A stretch of DNA of 64,000 nt from Theristus sp. LFF4_11. Taxonomy: Eukaryota; Nematoda; Chromadorea; Monhysterida; Xyalidae. The translations under genes and the position numbers were made by a program. The notes under the pieces were generated by a model. That model searched no databases and was not told where the DNA came from. It saw nothing but the letters and a program-made list of their open reading frames with translations. The DNA lies in assembly GCA_030248135.1 (NCBI GenBank), contig JASANC010003221.1, forward strand, positions 81,542 through 145,541, given 5' to 3'. Below are positions 1 through 11,559 of this stretch, piece after piece (the stretch's first letter is position 1; the number at the start of each line of letters is the position of its first letter).

Positions 1-2916
1 GCCATGTCTGCTATGACCCCGTCCACCGGCGCCCCAACGACCAATCAATTCTCAATAGCCAACACCGGCGCCGATGACGACGACGTTACCCGTGCCGTGC
101 CTACGCCTTTACTACCCGGCCACCAAACGCAAATCAGCAGCGCACGCGCAAACGGCGAACTTCAGAACAGCAATGTCGCTCGTGAGTCCGGCGTACGATC
201 CAGTCAGCCGCCGACCAGTCCCGGCGTCACGCAGCGGCAGACGCACGCTCAGCAGATGACCGCAAAAGGTACGCGTCAACAACAGGCCACTTGTAGCACG
301 GTAGCACACGCGGCACAGCAAACAGCCAATTGTAACACAGTACCTGTGGTCTCGAGTCACTCAGTTGTCGGTGTAGTCGGTGGTGCCAGTGCGGTGAACA
401 CAGATGATGTTAATTGTGGCGTAACACATGGCGCAGCGCCGCTTCAAACACAACAATCAGCTCCGTTGTCTTCCACCGGTAACACGCACGCCAGCCTGCA
501 CGCACCGCAGTGCTCCGCCACTTCACAAAGCGCTACCGCATTCGCAGGTCTGAGTCAACCGCAGCCGCATACGCTGCTGCGCAAGGCGGTGCCACCAATA
601 TGCGCGCGCGCGTATAGCAATCAAATGTACGCTAGCACCACAACAAGCACAGAGCGCGCGCAGACAGCACCCAGCACTGCAGCACTGCAACAGCAGTCGC
701 GCAACACTGCGGCTGTCAGTAACAATAACGTGGTGGTCGTCACCGGTAACACCACGGCGTGCATGCCGCTGATGCCGCCGAACACGTCGACGTTTGTGTC
801 CGTGCCGAAGCAGCTGCCCAGCTCGGCAACGCCTGGCATTTACGACAACATCACGCCCGGACTGATGGGCGATCACCAACATCAGCAACAGCAACAGTTC
901 GATGATGGCGACAATATTTCGGAAGACTCCTACCATCTGGATGATGATGTTGATGAGGAGGAGGAGGAATTGGATCTGATCGTTGTGAAACCGGGTGGGG
1001 TTGCACAGCAGCAAAACAGTGTTCCGCCAGCATCTTGCTCAAGTGCCTCTGTTGTCGTCGAGAATCCGGCCTACTACGACGTCAGGGCGGTTCGCTCCGC
1101 AGCTGCGACGGTACGCGAAATACCCGTAGTCAGCGCCGTCTCCAACTATCAAGCCGCTTCAACATCCACCACAACGACAACAACGTCGAGTAATGGTGCG
1201 TCAGCAAAAACGATGATCAACCCCTCACCAAAAGCGACGCCAACCAGTCCCTCCTCTGCGAGTCAACACTCGAAAGTCTCGTCATTTCCGCACTCTTCTT
1301 CGTCGTCCTTCTCGACAATACAACAAAAGCCGATCACCACTCCAACGGTATCACCAACAACGCCGACAACTCCAAACACCTACGGTGCTACCGGTCCACT
1401 ACCCGGACGAGTGCTGAGCAAAGCGACACCTGTCATAACGCCGGACGGTCCAGTGCAAACACACACGGTCACTATTACAACAAGCAGCACAACCACGACG
1501 AGGCGACTTGGGCCAAAACCGATTGTTCCACCGAAACCTAAATTAAGCCAGGAAAAACCTGCTGCGACGCAATCGGCGGCACCAGCGAAAGTCAGCGCAC
1601 GTTCGATGGAGGATTATGAAGAGGACGGGGAAACTGCGAACATGATTCCGCCGCCAACGCCGCCGATTCAGAAATCCGCTGCCACCGATCCGACATCGCA
1701 ACCAAATCATGAATGCCCACAGATTCACATTCAATCGGAAGACCAACCTGAGATTCAACATCGTCTCATGCTCAACGGAGACATACCGTACATACTGCAT
1801 ATGCGACACGTCTCAAAGGAGGTGCTCGAAAGAACAGCAAGTAAAAGCGTGAACGCACCAATCGGTGACGCTGCCGAGGCACAGAAACCAATTGAAGCCA
1901 ATCAAACCACTCCGACGGCATTCTCGACGTTCAAGGAGCAACATGGTACGCGTACGATACCAGACGCGATTGCGATCGCTCAAAAACAGTCGACAAACAC
2001 CAAAACTAACCGAAGTAATACGATGAACACTGAACACAACATTCCGGAGTCGAATAACAAACAACTGTCGAACACGCCAAGGATCATGACAAAGGCCAGA
2101 GAGCACCAACGGGGTCGTGCCGGCGGTCAAACATCGACGGTCGACGAAAAGGGCCGACGAAGAAAGTCGATCGATTTGGTGCCTAGACGTCGATTACCAT
2201 CTCCCGGTAACTTTTCCAGTCAGGACCACTCAATATCACCGACGAATCCGGATTCCGGCAACATACTCGACTATATGCTGCGAAAGCGAACGCAGTCGCA
2301 AGATCGAATCCAGTTATTGAAAAAGCGAACCATGAACACGGAACGCAACGGCGCCAGCGGACGCGGGCGAAACGATCCAAGACGTCAAACGCAGCCTGTC
2401 CGCTTCGCGCCAACCGCCATCAGTATCACGAATAATAATGTTGCGAAATCGGCCACTCCAAATGTTACTCTGCAGTCGCCAACAAATCGCATCAACGACA
2501 TAAACAGTAGAAGCCAGCCGGAGCTACCACTGGACGCTGACTACGAATCTGGCGATAACGACTCTGTTGAATCGATCAGTTTACACGATGAAATGGACAA
2601 CCTGGAGCAGGTGAGCGGGTGTCAGGTGTTGGAGAATTCGACCGACGAAGAGGAACCGCAAGAACAGAGCGACACTCGAAGGCACGGATCCGCCAGTTCG
2701 GCTGTCTCGATGCCACCGCCACCTCCACCGTTGGTGAGCGATCGAATGCCTGCCCTGAGCGCCTTCGTACCGCCGTCGTCAAACACGGCGCCATTCATCG
2801 ACGATTCGTCACTCTCGGAGACGTCGACAACAAACGAGAAACGAACAGCGCCCACCGTTGCACAGATGAACACGTCGAATTCCGGAACTGATGGTGTACA
2901 GTGGACCGATTTCTGA
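1..2916 (+). CDS. Ser/Thr/Pro/Gln-rich protein, large exon (5' partial)
   Basis: An uninterrupted frame of about 970 codons runs from the window edge to TGA at 2914-2916; the frame is open at base 1, so the true start may lie to the left. I recognise no folded domain. The protein is low complexity: Ser/Thr and Gln runs, an acidic patch (DDDVDEEEEELD) near residue 315, a KPIVPPKPKL motif that could bind SH3 domains, basic patches near residue 700, a run of prolines near residue 905, and a C-terminus ending WTDF that fits a class I PDZ ligand (Thr at -2, Phe at 0). A strong donor (CAG/GTGAGC at 2611) lies in phase 0 inside the exon and matches in phase an acceptor at 6287, so this may be an alternative end of the FARP-like gene downstream. 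Otherwise it is a separate gene of unknown function. Confidence 0.6.
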   Translation, partial: AMSAMTPSTGAPTTNQFSIANTGADDDDVTRAVPTPLLPGHQTQISSARANGELQNSNVARESGVRSSQPPTSPGVTQRQTHAQQMTAKGTRQQQATCSTVAHAAQQTANCNTVPVVSSHSVVGVVGGASAVNTDDVNCGVTHGAAPLQTQQSAPLSSTGNTHASLHAPQCSATSQSATAFAGLSQPQPHTLLRKAVPPICARAYSNQMYASTTTSTERAQTAPSTAALQQQSRNTAAVSNNNVVVVTGNTTACMPLMPPNTSTFVSVPKQLPSSATPGIYDNITPGLMGDHQHQQQQQFDDGDNISEDSYHLDDDVDEEEEELDLIVVKPGGVAQQQNSVPPASCSSASVVVENPAYYDVRAVRSAAATVREIPVVSAVSNYQAASTSTTTTTTSSNGASAKTMINPSPKATPTSPSSASQHSKVSSFPHSSSSSFSTIQQKPITTPTVSPTTPTTPNTYGATGPLPGRVLSKATPVITPDGPVQTHTVTITTSSTTTTRRLGPKPIVPPKPKLSQEKPAATQSAAPAKVSARSMEDYEEDGETANMIPPPTPPIQKSAATDPTSQPNHECPQIHIQSEDQPEIQHRLMLNGDIPYILHMRHVSKEVLERTASKSVNAPIGDAAEAQKPIEANQTTPTAFSTFKEQHGTRTIPDAIAIAQKQSTNTKTNRSNTMNTEHNIPESNNKQLSNTPRIMTKAREHQRGRAGGQTSTVDEKGRRRKSIDLVPRRRLPSPGNFSSQDHSISPTNPDSGNILDYMLRKRTQSQDRIQLLKKRTMNTERNGASGRGRNDPRRQTQPVRFAPTAISITNNNVAKSATPNVTLQSPTNRINDINSRSQPELPLDADYESGDNDSVESISLHDEMDNLEQVSGCQVLENSTDEEEPQEQSDTRRHGSASSAVSMPPPPPPLVSDRMPALSAFVPPSSNTAPFIDDSSLSETSTTNEKRTAPTVAQMNTSNSGTDGVQWTDF

Positions 2917-5900
2917 ATATTTTTTTGCGGATTTTTTTTTCTCGGTTGATGGATGTGCGTGCTTAGCGAGAATGGGATTGTTTCAGGGCTTCCAATTTTA
3001 ATTATTGACTTTTTGTTTCATTTTTTGTTGTTTCTTCATTTCATGCAATAGAAAGCGAACTTTTTCTAGTCAACTATGCATCGTCTTGGGGACTTGATCG
3101 AGACTCTGAAAACCAAAAAATGTTTCTTATTAAATCGCATCTTTTATTACTGCTGCATCTTTAAAGGTTCATAAAGCTACTCGTGTACCCTGTTGTGTGG
3201 TTATGGTTTGCAAACATTGTTTTACGTACATTTACAAATCGAGCTGTATCCCGACCGTATGCACACATGTGAAACAACGCCGGTGTCCACTGCTTTGCGT
3301 CTCTTATCCACTTTTCAGTTGCTTCACCACTTTTTTGTTTAACCAAATTTTTTATGGAGCACAAAAAGAATCGTGTTTGCACTTTTTATCTTAAAATCTG
3401 TGAATGTCATTTTGTGCTCCATGAAACCCCAACAAGCTAGCAGTTTCGATGGTTTTTTGATTTCTGCGGCCGCACCACGTTCAGACGCATTTATTTTGTT
3501 TTCTAATTTTTGTTCAAAAATCGGTTCACATCTTTTTTTTGTAAAAGCATACTTACATGCAGCTTGCTATCCGTTTGCATTCAGAATAACTGTATCTTCA
3601 GAACTGCTTAAGATCCATTAGGATGTGTTTAGAATCAATGGGCTATTTTCTTTAGTCATGGTACGTGATGTAAAATGCTGCTGTGGTTGCCCGCATTTTC
3701 GGTGGTGTACCGCTTTCATTGCCAAACTCGGTGGTGCTGTGCTGTGATGGTGGTCAAATATATTTTCCCATGTTCGGTAAACCCCACTGTTGTGCGTTGT
3801 TTCAAGCTTCGTTTTTCTGTTCAAATTAAATCTACTATTATTAACAAATGATACAGGAAAGTTCAGCAATATGAAAATCAACCCGCCGTTCTTTGATAAT
3901 CATTTTTTACAGAGCATGAAAAGGCGTTGTGTCGGTTGACTCAGGCATGCGAATTATGCGCGATTTTTAATTAATGAAAAGTGCGTGCGAGCAGAAGAAC
4001 ATGTAGCATAAAAAAGTTGAAACTGCTATATTTACGTACATGTTCGGAGTCAGAATTTAGACAAGTCTGGTAGCAGAAAAGTGTGTGCAATGCCATGGCC
4101 GCCATCACATCACAGTTTCACTGCTAACACCACCACAAGTTTTATTCGATCATACTTGTAAAAAACGAAGTGCAACATGTCGTGAACTTTCTGTAACCAA
4201 CTTTTGGCCAAGATACCGTATTTTACTGTTAATTTTTTTACATGACAATAGAAACCAAGTTCAGTTGATTTGAAGAACGATGTCGCTGGTAATTTAAATT
4301 TTTTTAATTTTTAGTGGCTGTATACTGGAAGCTAAAATTAACAAATTTGCTGATCAACAACAGAACTTCCATCACAACTTACTTATTCGGCTGTTTGTGA
4401 GTGTCCTGTATATGTCAAATCCGTTTTGTGTCAGGTTTGCTAAAAAGAATTTGAATCTCAAACTGTTGCAAACCTGTGAACCGAGAAGTTACAGTGTATC
4501 AGCAGCTGTTGCAAGACTACAGACGAACATTTTTTTCTGTTTTCTTCATTTTGTAAACTTACGATTCTATAACTTTTTTTACAGTTGCTTTGGTCTATCA
4601 CATTCTGTTGTGTGCTTGTGCTTTCTAGTTCTAACCAATCATGTGCTAGTCATTTGATATTCTTGTCCTGTTTCTGGTCACTAATTTTTTGCTTTAAATT
4701 TATTCTTTACAAACTTTTATTTTCAAGTGGTCAATTTTCAGAAAATTACATGCCGTTTTAATGTCATGACAAACAATTCGGTGCTTTAGTTTCTGTCTTA
4801 CACAAAGTGTATATGTTTCTGTTTTCTTGATTCAATTTTTTGTTTGTTTTCCATCCTATTGTGTTCAAGTCAAGAACGATTTTATCAAAGAAATCGGGAT
4901 GCCAAATGACTTTGTTTTATTTTCAATTTATGGTTGTTTTGTGGCTTGGTATTGTGCCATAAACGGACTCGAGTTTTTCTTGTAGTTTTCGTTTGGTTGT
5001 TTCTGACGTTTTAAATCAAAATAAAACCATGAATCCACAGAGTCCATCGGTCTATTGATGAAGAATGAATAAAGAATTTTAATGCGTTGACGCTTGCTTG
5101 ATGTGGTGTTCCGTTTGTTTCGCTTGGCACTCGAAGCATAGAGCGGCATTCATGAAGCAGTATTTAGTGACGCTACTGCTTCATGAATGCCCCTTTACAA
5201 ACACCGCCGCGCTTGTAAAGTGCCGATAGTGAACGCCGATTTCATGGAAATTCATTGTGTTGTGCTGGACACTGGTAATCAAAAATCAATTTCAAGTTGC
5301 GCAATGGCTTGTTGGCGACACGAGGGAAAAGTATTGCTTGGGGAGTTCTCATTCGTTCGTTTTTTGTCGATATTGCAGTTGCCTGCCACTTTCGCCTTTC
5401 GCACACTGGGAAGCATCACACACACACAGCACTGCAGCAGCATATATAATAATATTCGCGCAAATTGAAGCAGCAAAAAGTTTAGTATAATGTCGTTCAA
5501 TCGGGCGCGCGCGAAAAATAAAAATACGAAACTTGAGACGTCGCGACGTATCAGTGTGGCGCACAAACCGGTCGCCATTAGATAACGTGCCCGAAGCGAA
5601 AGCAAACGTCTGTCCGTATCTGCGTGACGGCTAATCCATAGGCAATCAGGCGCACCACTTTTGACTCGAAATCGGCCCCGCTTTCTAGGCTGAGATTACT
5701 GTTGGGCACAGCACAAACACACACACACACGTTTATAAAACACTGAACAAACGGCCGAAAATATAAATAATGCTTGCTGCACTTTTTATATGTCTCGCAT
5801 ACAAACGCACTCGCTTCGGGTATTGTTTATTGTTGAATTATGCTGGAGCAGGTTCGAAAGATCTCTCTTGATAAACACAGTTATAGTTTTTCATCAGAAA

Positions 5901-6286
5901 AAATGCTGAAGATTTATTGCACACCTCAGCTAGATTGGCTTTAAAGAATGGAAAACTGAGAAAACTGGGTAGTTCAAGATATCGGCTGTCAATAGAGCAA
6001 GTTGCGTTGTTTTTCACTTGAGCAAGCAAGCACATCTTCACCAACGTCGTCAACTCATTTTTGTTTCCATCTAGATATCTTCGCTTCTCTTGGTATTGCT
6101 ACGAAGTGACTTTTGCTTTCTTATAATTGGCTCTGGCGCTTTTTTATCATATCCTGCATTGTAGCTATCTATCATAGGCAGAAGCAGGCCAGTTTTTGCA
6201 TGAAATTTGTGGACACTTATTACTGTTTTCAGTAAAATGGATTTTTAATTGAACTATTAGGAGTTACCACGACACCAGTGCACCAG
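2917..6286. other. AT-rich non-coding interval
   Basis: About 3.4 kb with no exon I can support. It begins with T-rich presumed 3' UTR sequence, has one short palindromic MITE at 5143-5196 and a CA run near 5716. It is either intergenic DNA or an intron joining the first exon to the FARP-like exons. Confidence 0.5.
5143..5196. mobile_element. Palindromic MITE family A, short copy
   Basis: GGCATTCATGAAGCAGTATT is followed almost at once by its inverted complement; the central loop seen in other copies is missing. Fourteen copies of this family occur in the window. It encodes nothing. Confidence 0.8.
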
Positions 6287-9200
6287 CAAAGGAGAATCAT
6301 GATGGAAGCAGCCACAAATTCAAACCGTCCGGTGGTTTCGTTTGCGGAATTACCGTCTGATCGTCAGAGTAGAATTTCAAGCGCAGTGCAACCGCAGCAG
6401 AGTGTTGGTGCCACTCAGAGATCAAAATCGGCCAGCACGAACCAGTTGGTTTCATTTATTCTCTGTAACTTTGCAATCAACGTTTACAGTAATGTAGGTA
6501 GGTGTGCGTCCACAGTTCTGTAGGTGGAACGTTCGAACCCCGCTGTGGACAAGACACATAATGGGAAAAACTAAAGCGACCAACAACATCTAATGGTCTA
6601 CTCCCTCCAGAGTCGAGGTGTAAACTCGGTTTGGGACAGAATTCCAGTTTCCACCGGAGTTTGGCACCTGATGGTTTCCGGAACCGATGCGCGAATAATA
6701 AAAAAAGAAACGTAAAACCGTTGGAGTTCACTTCACCGTTGTCATTTCGTGCAGGCAATCAAGGGCAGCAGTAATGCAGAATTGGGTCAGCGAAGAGCAT
6801 GTGGACGACGAACCGCTCACGGTAGCAGCAGCGACCACTCAACTGCCAGCGCAACCGTTGCACAATTCAACACCGAACAAGGCGACCATCAGTGCAGGTG
6901 TGCTTGTGCCACGGAACTTTACTGAAGTTCATTCGCTCTAAGCCCAATTTGTTTAAAAAAACATTCGAGTAATTAATTAAATTGTCGCAGAAGCTCTGTG
7001 CTTGAGTCCAGTGCGTGCCGCACAACAGCAACAACAGTCGTCAACGCCGTCCTACAGCCGTGGTTCGTGCTGTGATGTTCCGGTGCTTATTGTTTGATTT
7101 GATCGTAACCATAAAAACAGTTTTTGTAGTTCTTGCCTCTGTTACATACTTCGTGGACACTTTGCTCTCGAAGCGAGTCACCATTTTGTGACACCATTTC
7201 ATTTGCAGTGTTTTCAGACTCAGCAAGGGAAGACGCCGCTGCCGGCTGTGCCACAAGCACCAGCGTGCTGAGTCAACAGACGCAGAGTCGCGTCTCCGTC
7301 ACGGCCACGGCGGCCTCGACATCCGGTGTGAACGTGCCCGGCACTAACGTAGCGTTTGACACAATCGCTCGGAAGAAAGTAAGCCGGCGGCGATGTCTGC
7401 TGTGTTTCAGTTAACCTAACGATATCTCAATGAACGATAAACGATATATATCGTCATTTGATGAACGATATCACTGTTGAAATGAACTGGCACATTCGGT
7501 GATTTGTTACAGCCACTACCTCACGACAAGGCTTACTTCATTGCGCGCGAGCTTATGATGACTGAGCGCACCTACAATCATGATCTCAATATTTTGTTTA
7601 ATGTGCGTTTGTTTCCTTTATCGTTTGGTCATTACGTCAATATCGTGTGTTTAGTGTTCTTCATACAAATCTTGTGTAGCAGCATTGAAAAACACCAACT
7701 AAACCGGATGTATTAAACGCCAGATTTTTTCAGTTAAAACAGACACTGGAATATTCAACCGTTTTTTTTCGATGAAACGTAAGTACATGTACAAGTCAAA
7801 TTGCAACTGATCTGATTTATCATTGCAGCACTTCAAACCTTTACTTGAACTGGCACTGGGTGCACAGGATGCTCAACTGTTGAAGGATCTTTTCGACAGT
7901 CTGAAACCGATCGTCGATTTTCATCGCACTTTTCTAAACGAGCTTGAGCAGAAAATTCGTGCCTGGTTGGTTGGTTTGCGCCTGAGCATTGAGCATAAGA
8001 AAAACATAAGACGGTATGAGTTTTTGGCATAATTTCAGGGAGAATGAAGCAGTCGAGACGCAGGAATCTACGGAACAACACAGAGTTGGTTAGTAAGACT
8101 GAGTAAATCACGGAGTTTTTTTTTATTCCACTTGGTTTGAGACTTCGCGTATTTGCTGTAACCGAAAAGACCAACTTTCGTTCGTTATTCATTTTCAGCG
8201 GACAGTCTTCTATGCGCGTTGCACAACACGTTGCACCACTACCGGTATTACATTTCTCAAATGGCAGTCCATATGGCGTGCCTCGACGAGCTCTACAAAA
8301 CGCGACGTGCGTTCGAGAATTTCTGGCGGGAATTCGAGGAGCGAAAAATCACCTATCAACCGTTGAATCGACTGCTATTGAAGCCAGTGCATCGGCTGGA
8401 AATGTGGCAGCAGATTTTAAAACGTACGATTTTGTTTTTGCTTTTCATTTCCATTGAAACACTTAGTCGGTTTCAAGAATGCGCTTGGGTGACTAGGAAA
8501 ATCTTTCACACAAGTTTTCTGCAGTCCTTTGAAGTTTTTCCTGATTTTCAGGGTCACGGTTGACTTTTTTGTGTTTGTCTAATCAGCCAAGTTGTAGGAT
8601 GGTTCTCTGCATTTCGGCCTGGCCAACATCATATGCAGAAGAGGGGTGGCCTCGTCAGTGATGTGCCCTATTGAACCAAATCGTTTCAGTATTACTTTTT
8701 TTAATATGCAAAAGTCCGTTTTTCTGCAGGTCTGGTCGCGCACTACAGCGAGCTATCGATCGACCACAGTGACTTCAACGACTCACGGGTGGCTCTGGAG
8801 AAACTGACGCATTTCAACAACGAGTTCACGCACACGATCGAGAGCCTCGAGAACTTCGTGAAGCTCGTCGCTATTGAACGCGACTTGACGGGCGTCACCA
8901 ATCTCGTGCAACCGACACGGGTTGGTTTGGTGTTGGTTGAGGGACTTGGGTGGTAGCGTTGCCGCGGTAACCGTAAAATGACGGTTACCGAACCGTACCG
9001 AGAGCATTTTTGGCGAACCGAAATCGAATTCGTACCGAAGATTTTTTTGGATTTTGAACCGAATCGAAACCGTACCGTGGCCTGCTGACCTCAAAACCGA
9101 AACCGAAACCGTACCGATGTTTTTTTTGGCCATTTTTACCCAATAAACGGCCCGTGGCCGAAAAAACGTGAACCGCGGCAACACCACGTTGGGTGGTTGT

Positions 9201-11559
9201 GACATCCAGACATCAAACATCCCATGCAAGCGGACCGTCATTCCAATTCATTTTCCCATCCTGTTTTTCGCAGAAGTTCATTCGTGAAGGCAGCCTGTGG
9301 CGTTACTCACGACGTGGTCCGGTGCAGCGAGTGTTCGTGCTCTTCAACGACTGTCTGATCTACGCGAATCGCGTCGGCGCCGCCGGCAGCTCGCAGCAGA
9401 CTGCGCTCGCGTTTCGTCTGCACGGACAGATTCCGTTACGCGGGCTGATGGTAAAGGCGCATTCATGAACAAGTATTCAGTGACGCGTAGCTGTGTTAAA
9501 ACTAAATACTGCATCATGAATGCCCCTTAAGGCATAACACGTGTTGCAAGCAACACGCTGATTAGCTGCGTGCGAGATCGCGGCACTGATTGGTCACCAT
9601 CAGAATCGACACGATTTGTAACTGGTGTTGTTTAGTTCAGACACGAATGGTCGTTTTCGGCAATGGTTTGACACGACAAGACAGGGCATATAGGATCTTG
9701 TGAAATTTCTCGACATGTTTGTTCAAAGAAATTAAAAAAATTTTAAATTAATTTTTTTTGTGTGTGTCAGCTTGAAGACGGCGATCCATTCCGCGTTGCC
9801 GCTGGCCTGCAGCATTGTTTCACGGTCTACGGTGGCAATCGATCGCTGATCGTTTCGGCGCCGAACGCTGACGATAAACTTTTATGGGTATTTGCAAAAA
9901 AATCCCTTAAAAATTGATTCTCATGAGTGAACGAAAAAAAATTAAGCTATTCAGTTTCCAATATTTCATCACGTTTCAGATGAGCGACATCCGAGAAACA
10001 GCGAAGGCCACGAGACTGCTGACCGACCAGCACATGCCCGCTGGGTGTGCCGCGCTTGGCGCACAATGTAAGGCGGGGGGTGACAGCTAAACATTTTTTG
10101 GCATTTTCAAAATGTTTCGGTTCAGCATTTTCAACAGTTCACGTTGATGTTTTTTGTATGATTGACGAATTGAAATAAAAACAAAACAACTGTTTTTTTT
10201 CACCGGTGCTGAAGGCTCCTCATCTGATATCGGGGTCGACAGCGCCCGTGGGTCGAATGATGACGTCATGGCTTTGGCGCCGGCGACACTCGGTTCAGCG
10301 CATCATTTATTTTCATTTTAAGGCGCATTCATGAAGCAGTATTTAGTGACCGCGTAGCTATAGCTGCGCGTCGTACTAAATACTGCTTCATGAATGCCGC
10401 TTTAGTCAGTGGAAAATTGTCATTTTTTTGCATAATCAACCTAAAAACCGCTTTCATCCAGGCGGCACACTGAGCGCGCGCAGTCCGTCATTGGAGCGTC
10501 AATTGTCGCATCGCGCCAACGACTCGCTGCACGTCTGCTGGCATCGTGCGACGACGTTGCATTTCAGCGATATGTTGAAGGTGTGCTCAATTTAAGGAGC
10601 ATTCATGAAATAGTATTTAATGACATCATAGCTATGCGTCACTAAATACTGCTTCATGAATGCCGCTTTCACCGTTTCGAAGGCATATCCGTTTGCTTCT
10701 TGGTGGGACACACCGTTGATTGATTTGGTGTTGATCTGAAATGGTGAGAACCTCACAAAAAATTTTTTCAGGCCGGCCGCAATCAGCTGAGCGGCTATTT
10801 GCTACGCAAGTTTCGCAACTCAACCGGCTGGCAGAAACTCTGGGTGGTTTACTCCAACTTCTGCGTCTACTTTTATAAGGCGCACACGGCAAGTTTTTTT
10901 GGGGATACTACTACAAGTGACAGCGTTCAATGTGAATCGTTTGGCTAACTTGTTTTACAAATTAAACCATGACAATACTTAACCATGTTTTGACATGCAA
11001 ATGTGATCTTCAGGAAAGTGAATCGCTTGCCAGCCTGCCGTTGCTTGGCTACACGGTCGGTGTGCCCAGCCACGAGGATGCAATCAACAAAGAGCACGTC
11101 TTCAAGCTGTTCTACAAGAATCACTGCTACTTTTTTCGAGCCGACTCTGACTACGCGTTCAGTCGGTTCGTGCGTTTTTTTAATTTCTACCCTTAAAAGT
11201 CATGTCTCAAGAAACGTTGATGCGATAATACAGCACGAGACAAGCAAAATAATCGCACGACTGAGTATCAGCTAAAGTTGCATTCATGAAGCAACATTTA
11301 TTTAGTGACCGCGTAGCTATGTTTTAACACAGCTGCGCCTCACTAAATACTGCTTCAGAAATGCCGCTTAAGATCGAAAGCGAATGCCATCCTTAACTCG
11401 GCCCTGTGAAATTTCGCTTGTCTCGTGCCGCATTTTGACGTCAACTTTTTTGTCAGTTGGCTGGAAGTCCTGCGCTCCGGCTGTGTGTCGTCGTTGAACG
11501 CGCGCAACATGAACATTTCTGCAACTGCGTTCACGAGTACGTGCGTGCCTGAGCATTGA
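6287..11559 (+). CDS. FARP-like: FARP/Cdep-type RhoGEF, DH-PH-PH portion
   Basis: Seventeen exons join in phase to about 721 codons: 6287-6448, 6780-6897, 6991-7062, 7209-7378, 7513-7602, 7829-7965, 8039-8088, 8199-8423, 8730-8920, 9274-9450, 9771-9887, 9980-10067, 10215-10292, 10462-10580, 10772-10888 (GC donor), 11014-11165, 11457-11559. Order: Ser/Gln-rich linker, DH domain, PH1, linker, PH2, as in the C-terminal half of FARP1/FARP2 (Drosophila Cdep). Family knowledge: these are FERM-RhoGEF-PH proteins acting on Rac/Cdc42 at the membrane in neurite and synapse development. No FERM domain is seen here; it would lie left of the window. The 5' end is uncertain: an in-frame ATG at 6299 could start a short form, and the acceptor at 6287 would join an upstream exon. 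Confidence 0.85.
6492..6713 (+). mobile_element. tRNA-derived SINE, family C
   Basis: Lies in a FARP-like intron. A B-box-like GTTCGAACCCC near 6531 is followed by a body also found at 18739 and 28066 and an A-rich 3' end (AATAAAAAAAG). The left part of the tRNA head is eroded. Confidence 0.7.
7513..8920 (+). CDS. FARP-like: FARP-like gene: DH (RhoGEF) domain exons
   Basis: Five exons (7513-7602, 7829-7965, 8039-8088, 8199-8423, 8730-8920) encode the Dbl-homology domain. HDKAYFIARELMMTERTY is the first conserved helix (CR1), VDFHRTFLNELEQKI follows, and ITYQPLNRLLLKPVHRLEMW is the CR3 helix that contacts the GTPase. The 50-nt exon at 8039-8088 encodes a loop between helices. The domain ends with ERDLTGVTNL before PH1. 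The short gap between CR1 and the next helix matches FARP DH domains. Predicted activity: GDP/GTP exchange on a Rac/Cdc42-class GTPase; the exact substrate cannot be read from sequence. Confidence 0.85.
8584..8676 (+). repeat. Dispersed repeat family Q
   Basis: About 93 bp containing GGATGGTTCTCTGCATTTCG and GTGGCCTCGTCAGTGATGTG. It recurs at 20419, 26410, 39559 and 47051. No terminal repeats or coding potential are visible. Confidence 0.7.
8958..9183. mobile_element. MITE with ACCG-rich interior
   Basis: GTTGCCGCGGTAACCGT at the left and its approximate inverse at the right end bound about 225 bp rich in ACCGAAACCGTACC iterations, inside the FARP-like intron 8921-9273. No second copy was found in the window. 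Confidence 0.5.
9274..11559 (+). CDS. FARP-like: FARP-like gene: tandem PH domain exons
   Basis: PH1 (9274-10067) begins KFIREGSLWRYSRRGPVQRV, continues through VFVLFNDCLIYA and CFTVYGGNRSLIVSA, and ends in a helix around LLWMSDIRETAKA. A linker (10215-10580) contains LSHRANDSLHVCWHRAT, which resembles the phospho-regulated inter-PH segment of FARP. PH2 (10772-11559) reads QLSGYLLRKF, GWQKLWVVYSNFCVYFYK, SLASLPLLGY and HVFKLFYKNHCYFFRADS, followed by the terminal helix RWLEVLRSG. The protein ends about 20 residues later at TGA 11557-11559. The intron at 10889 uses GC instead of GT (GCAAGT context). Confidence 0.85.
9452..9530. mobile_element. Palindromic MITE family A at a splice donor
   Basis: TAAAGGCGCATTCATGAA...CATGAATGCCCCTTAA. 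The element starts one base into the intron, so the 5' splice site G/GTAAAGG overlaps its terminus. Confidence 0.8.
10318..10404. mobile_element. Palindromic MITE family A
   Basis: Near-perfect inverted halves in the 169-nt intron 10293-10461, making up about half of it. Confidence 0.85.
10592..10669. mobile_element. Palindromic MITE family A
   Basis: Starts 12 nt after the donor at 10581, in an intron of 191 nt. The halves are complementary with a short central loop. Confidence 0.85.
11273..11371. mobile_element. Palindromic MITE family A
   Basis: In the last FARP-like intron (11166-11456). The halves are joined by a GTTTTAACAC centre. Confidence 0.85.
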
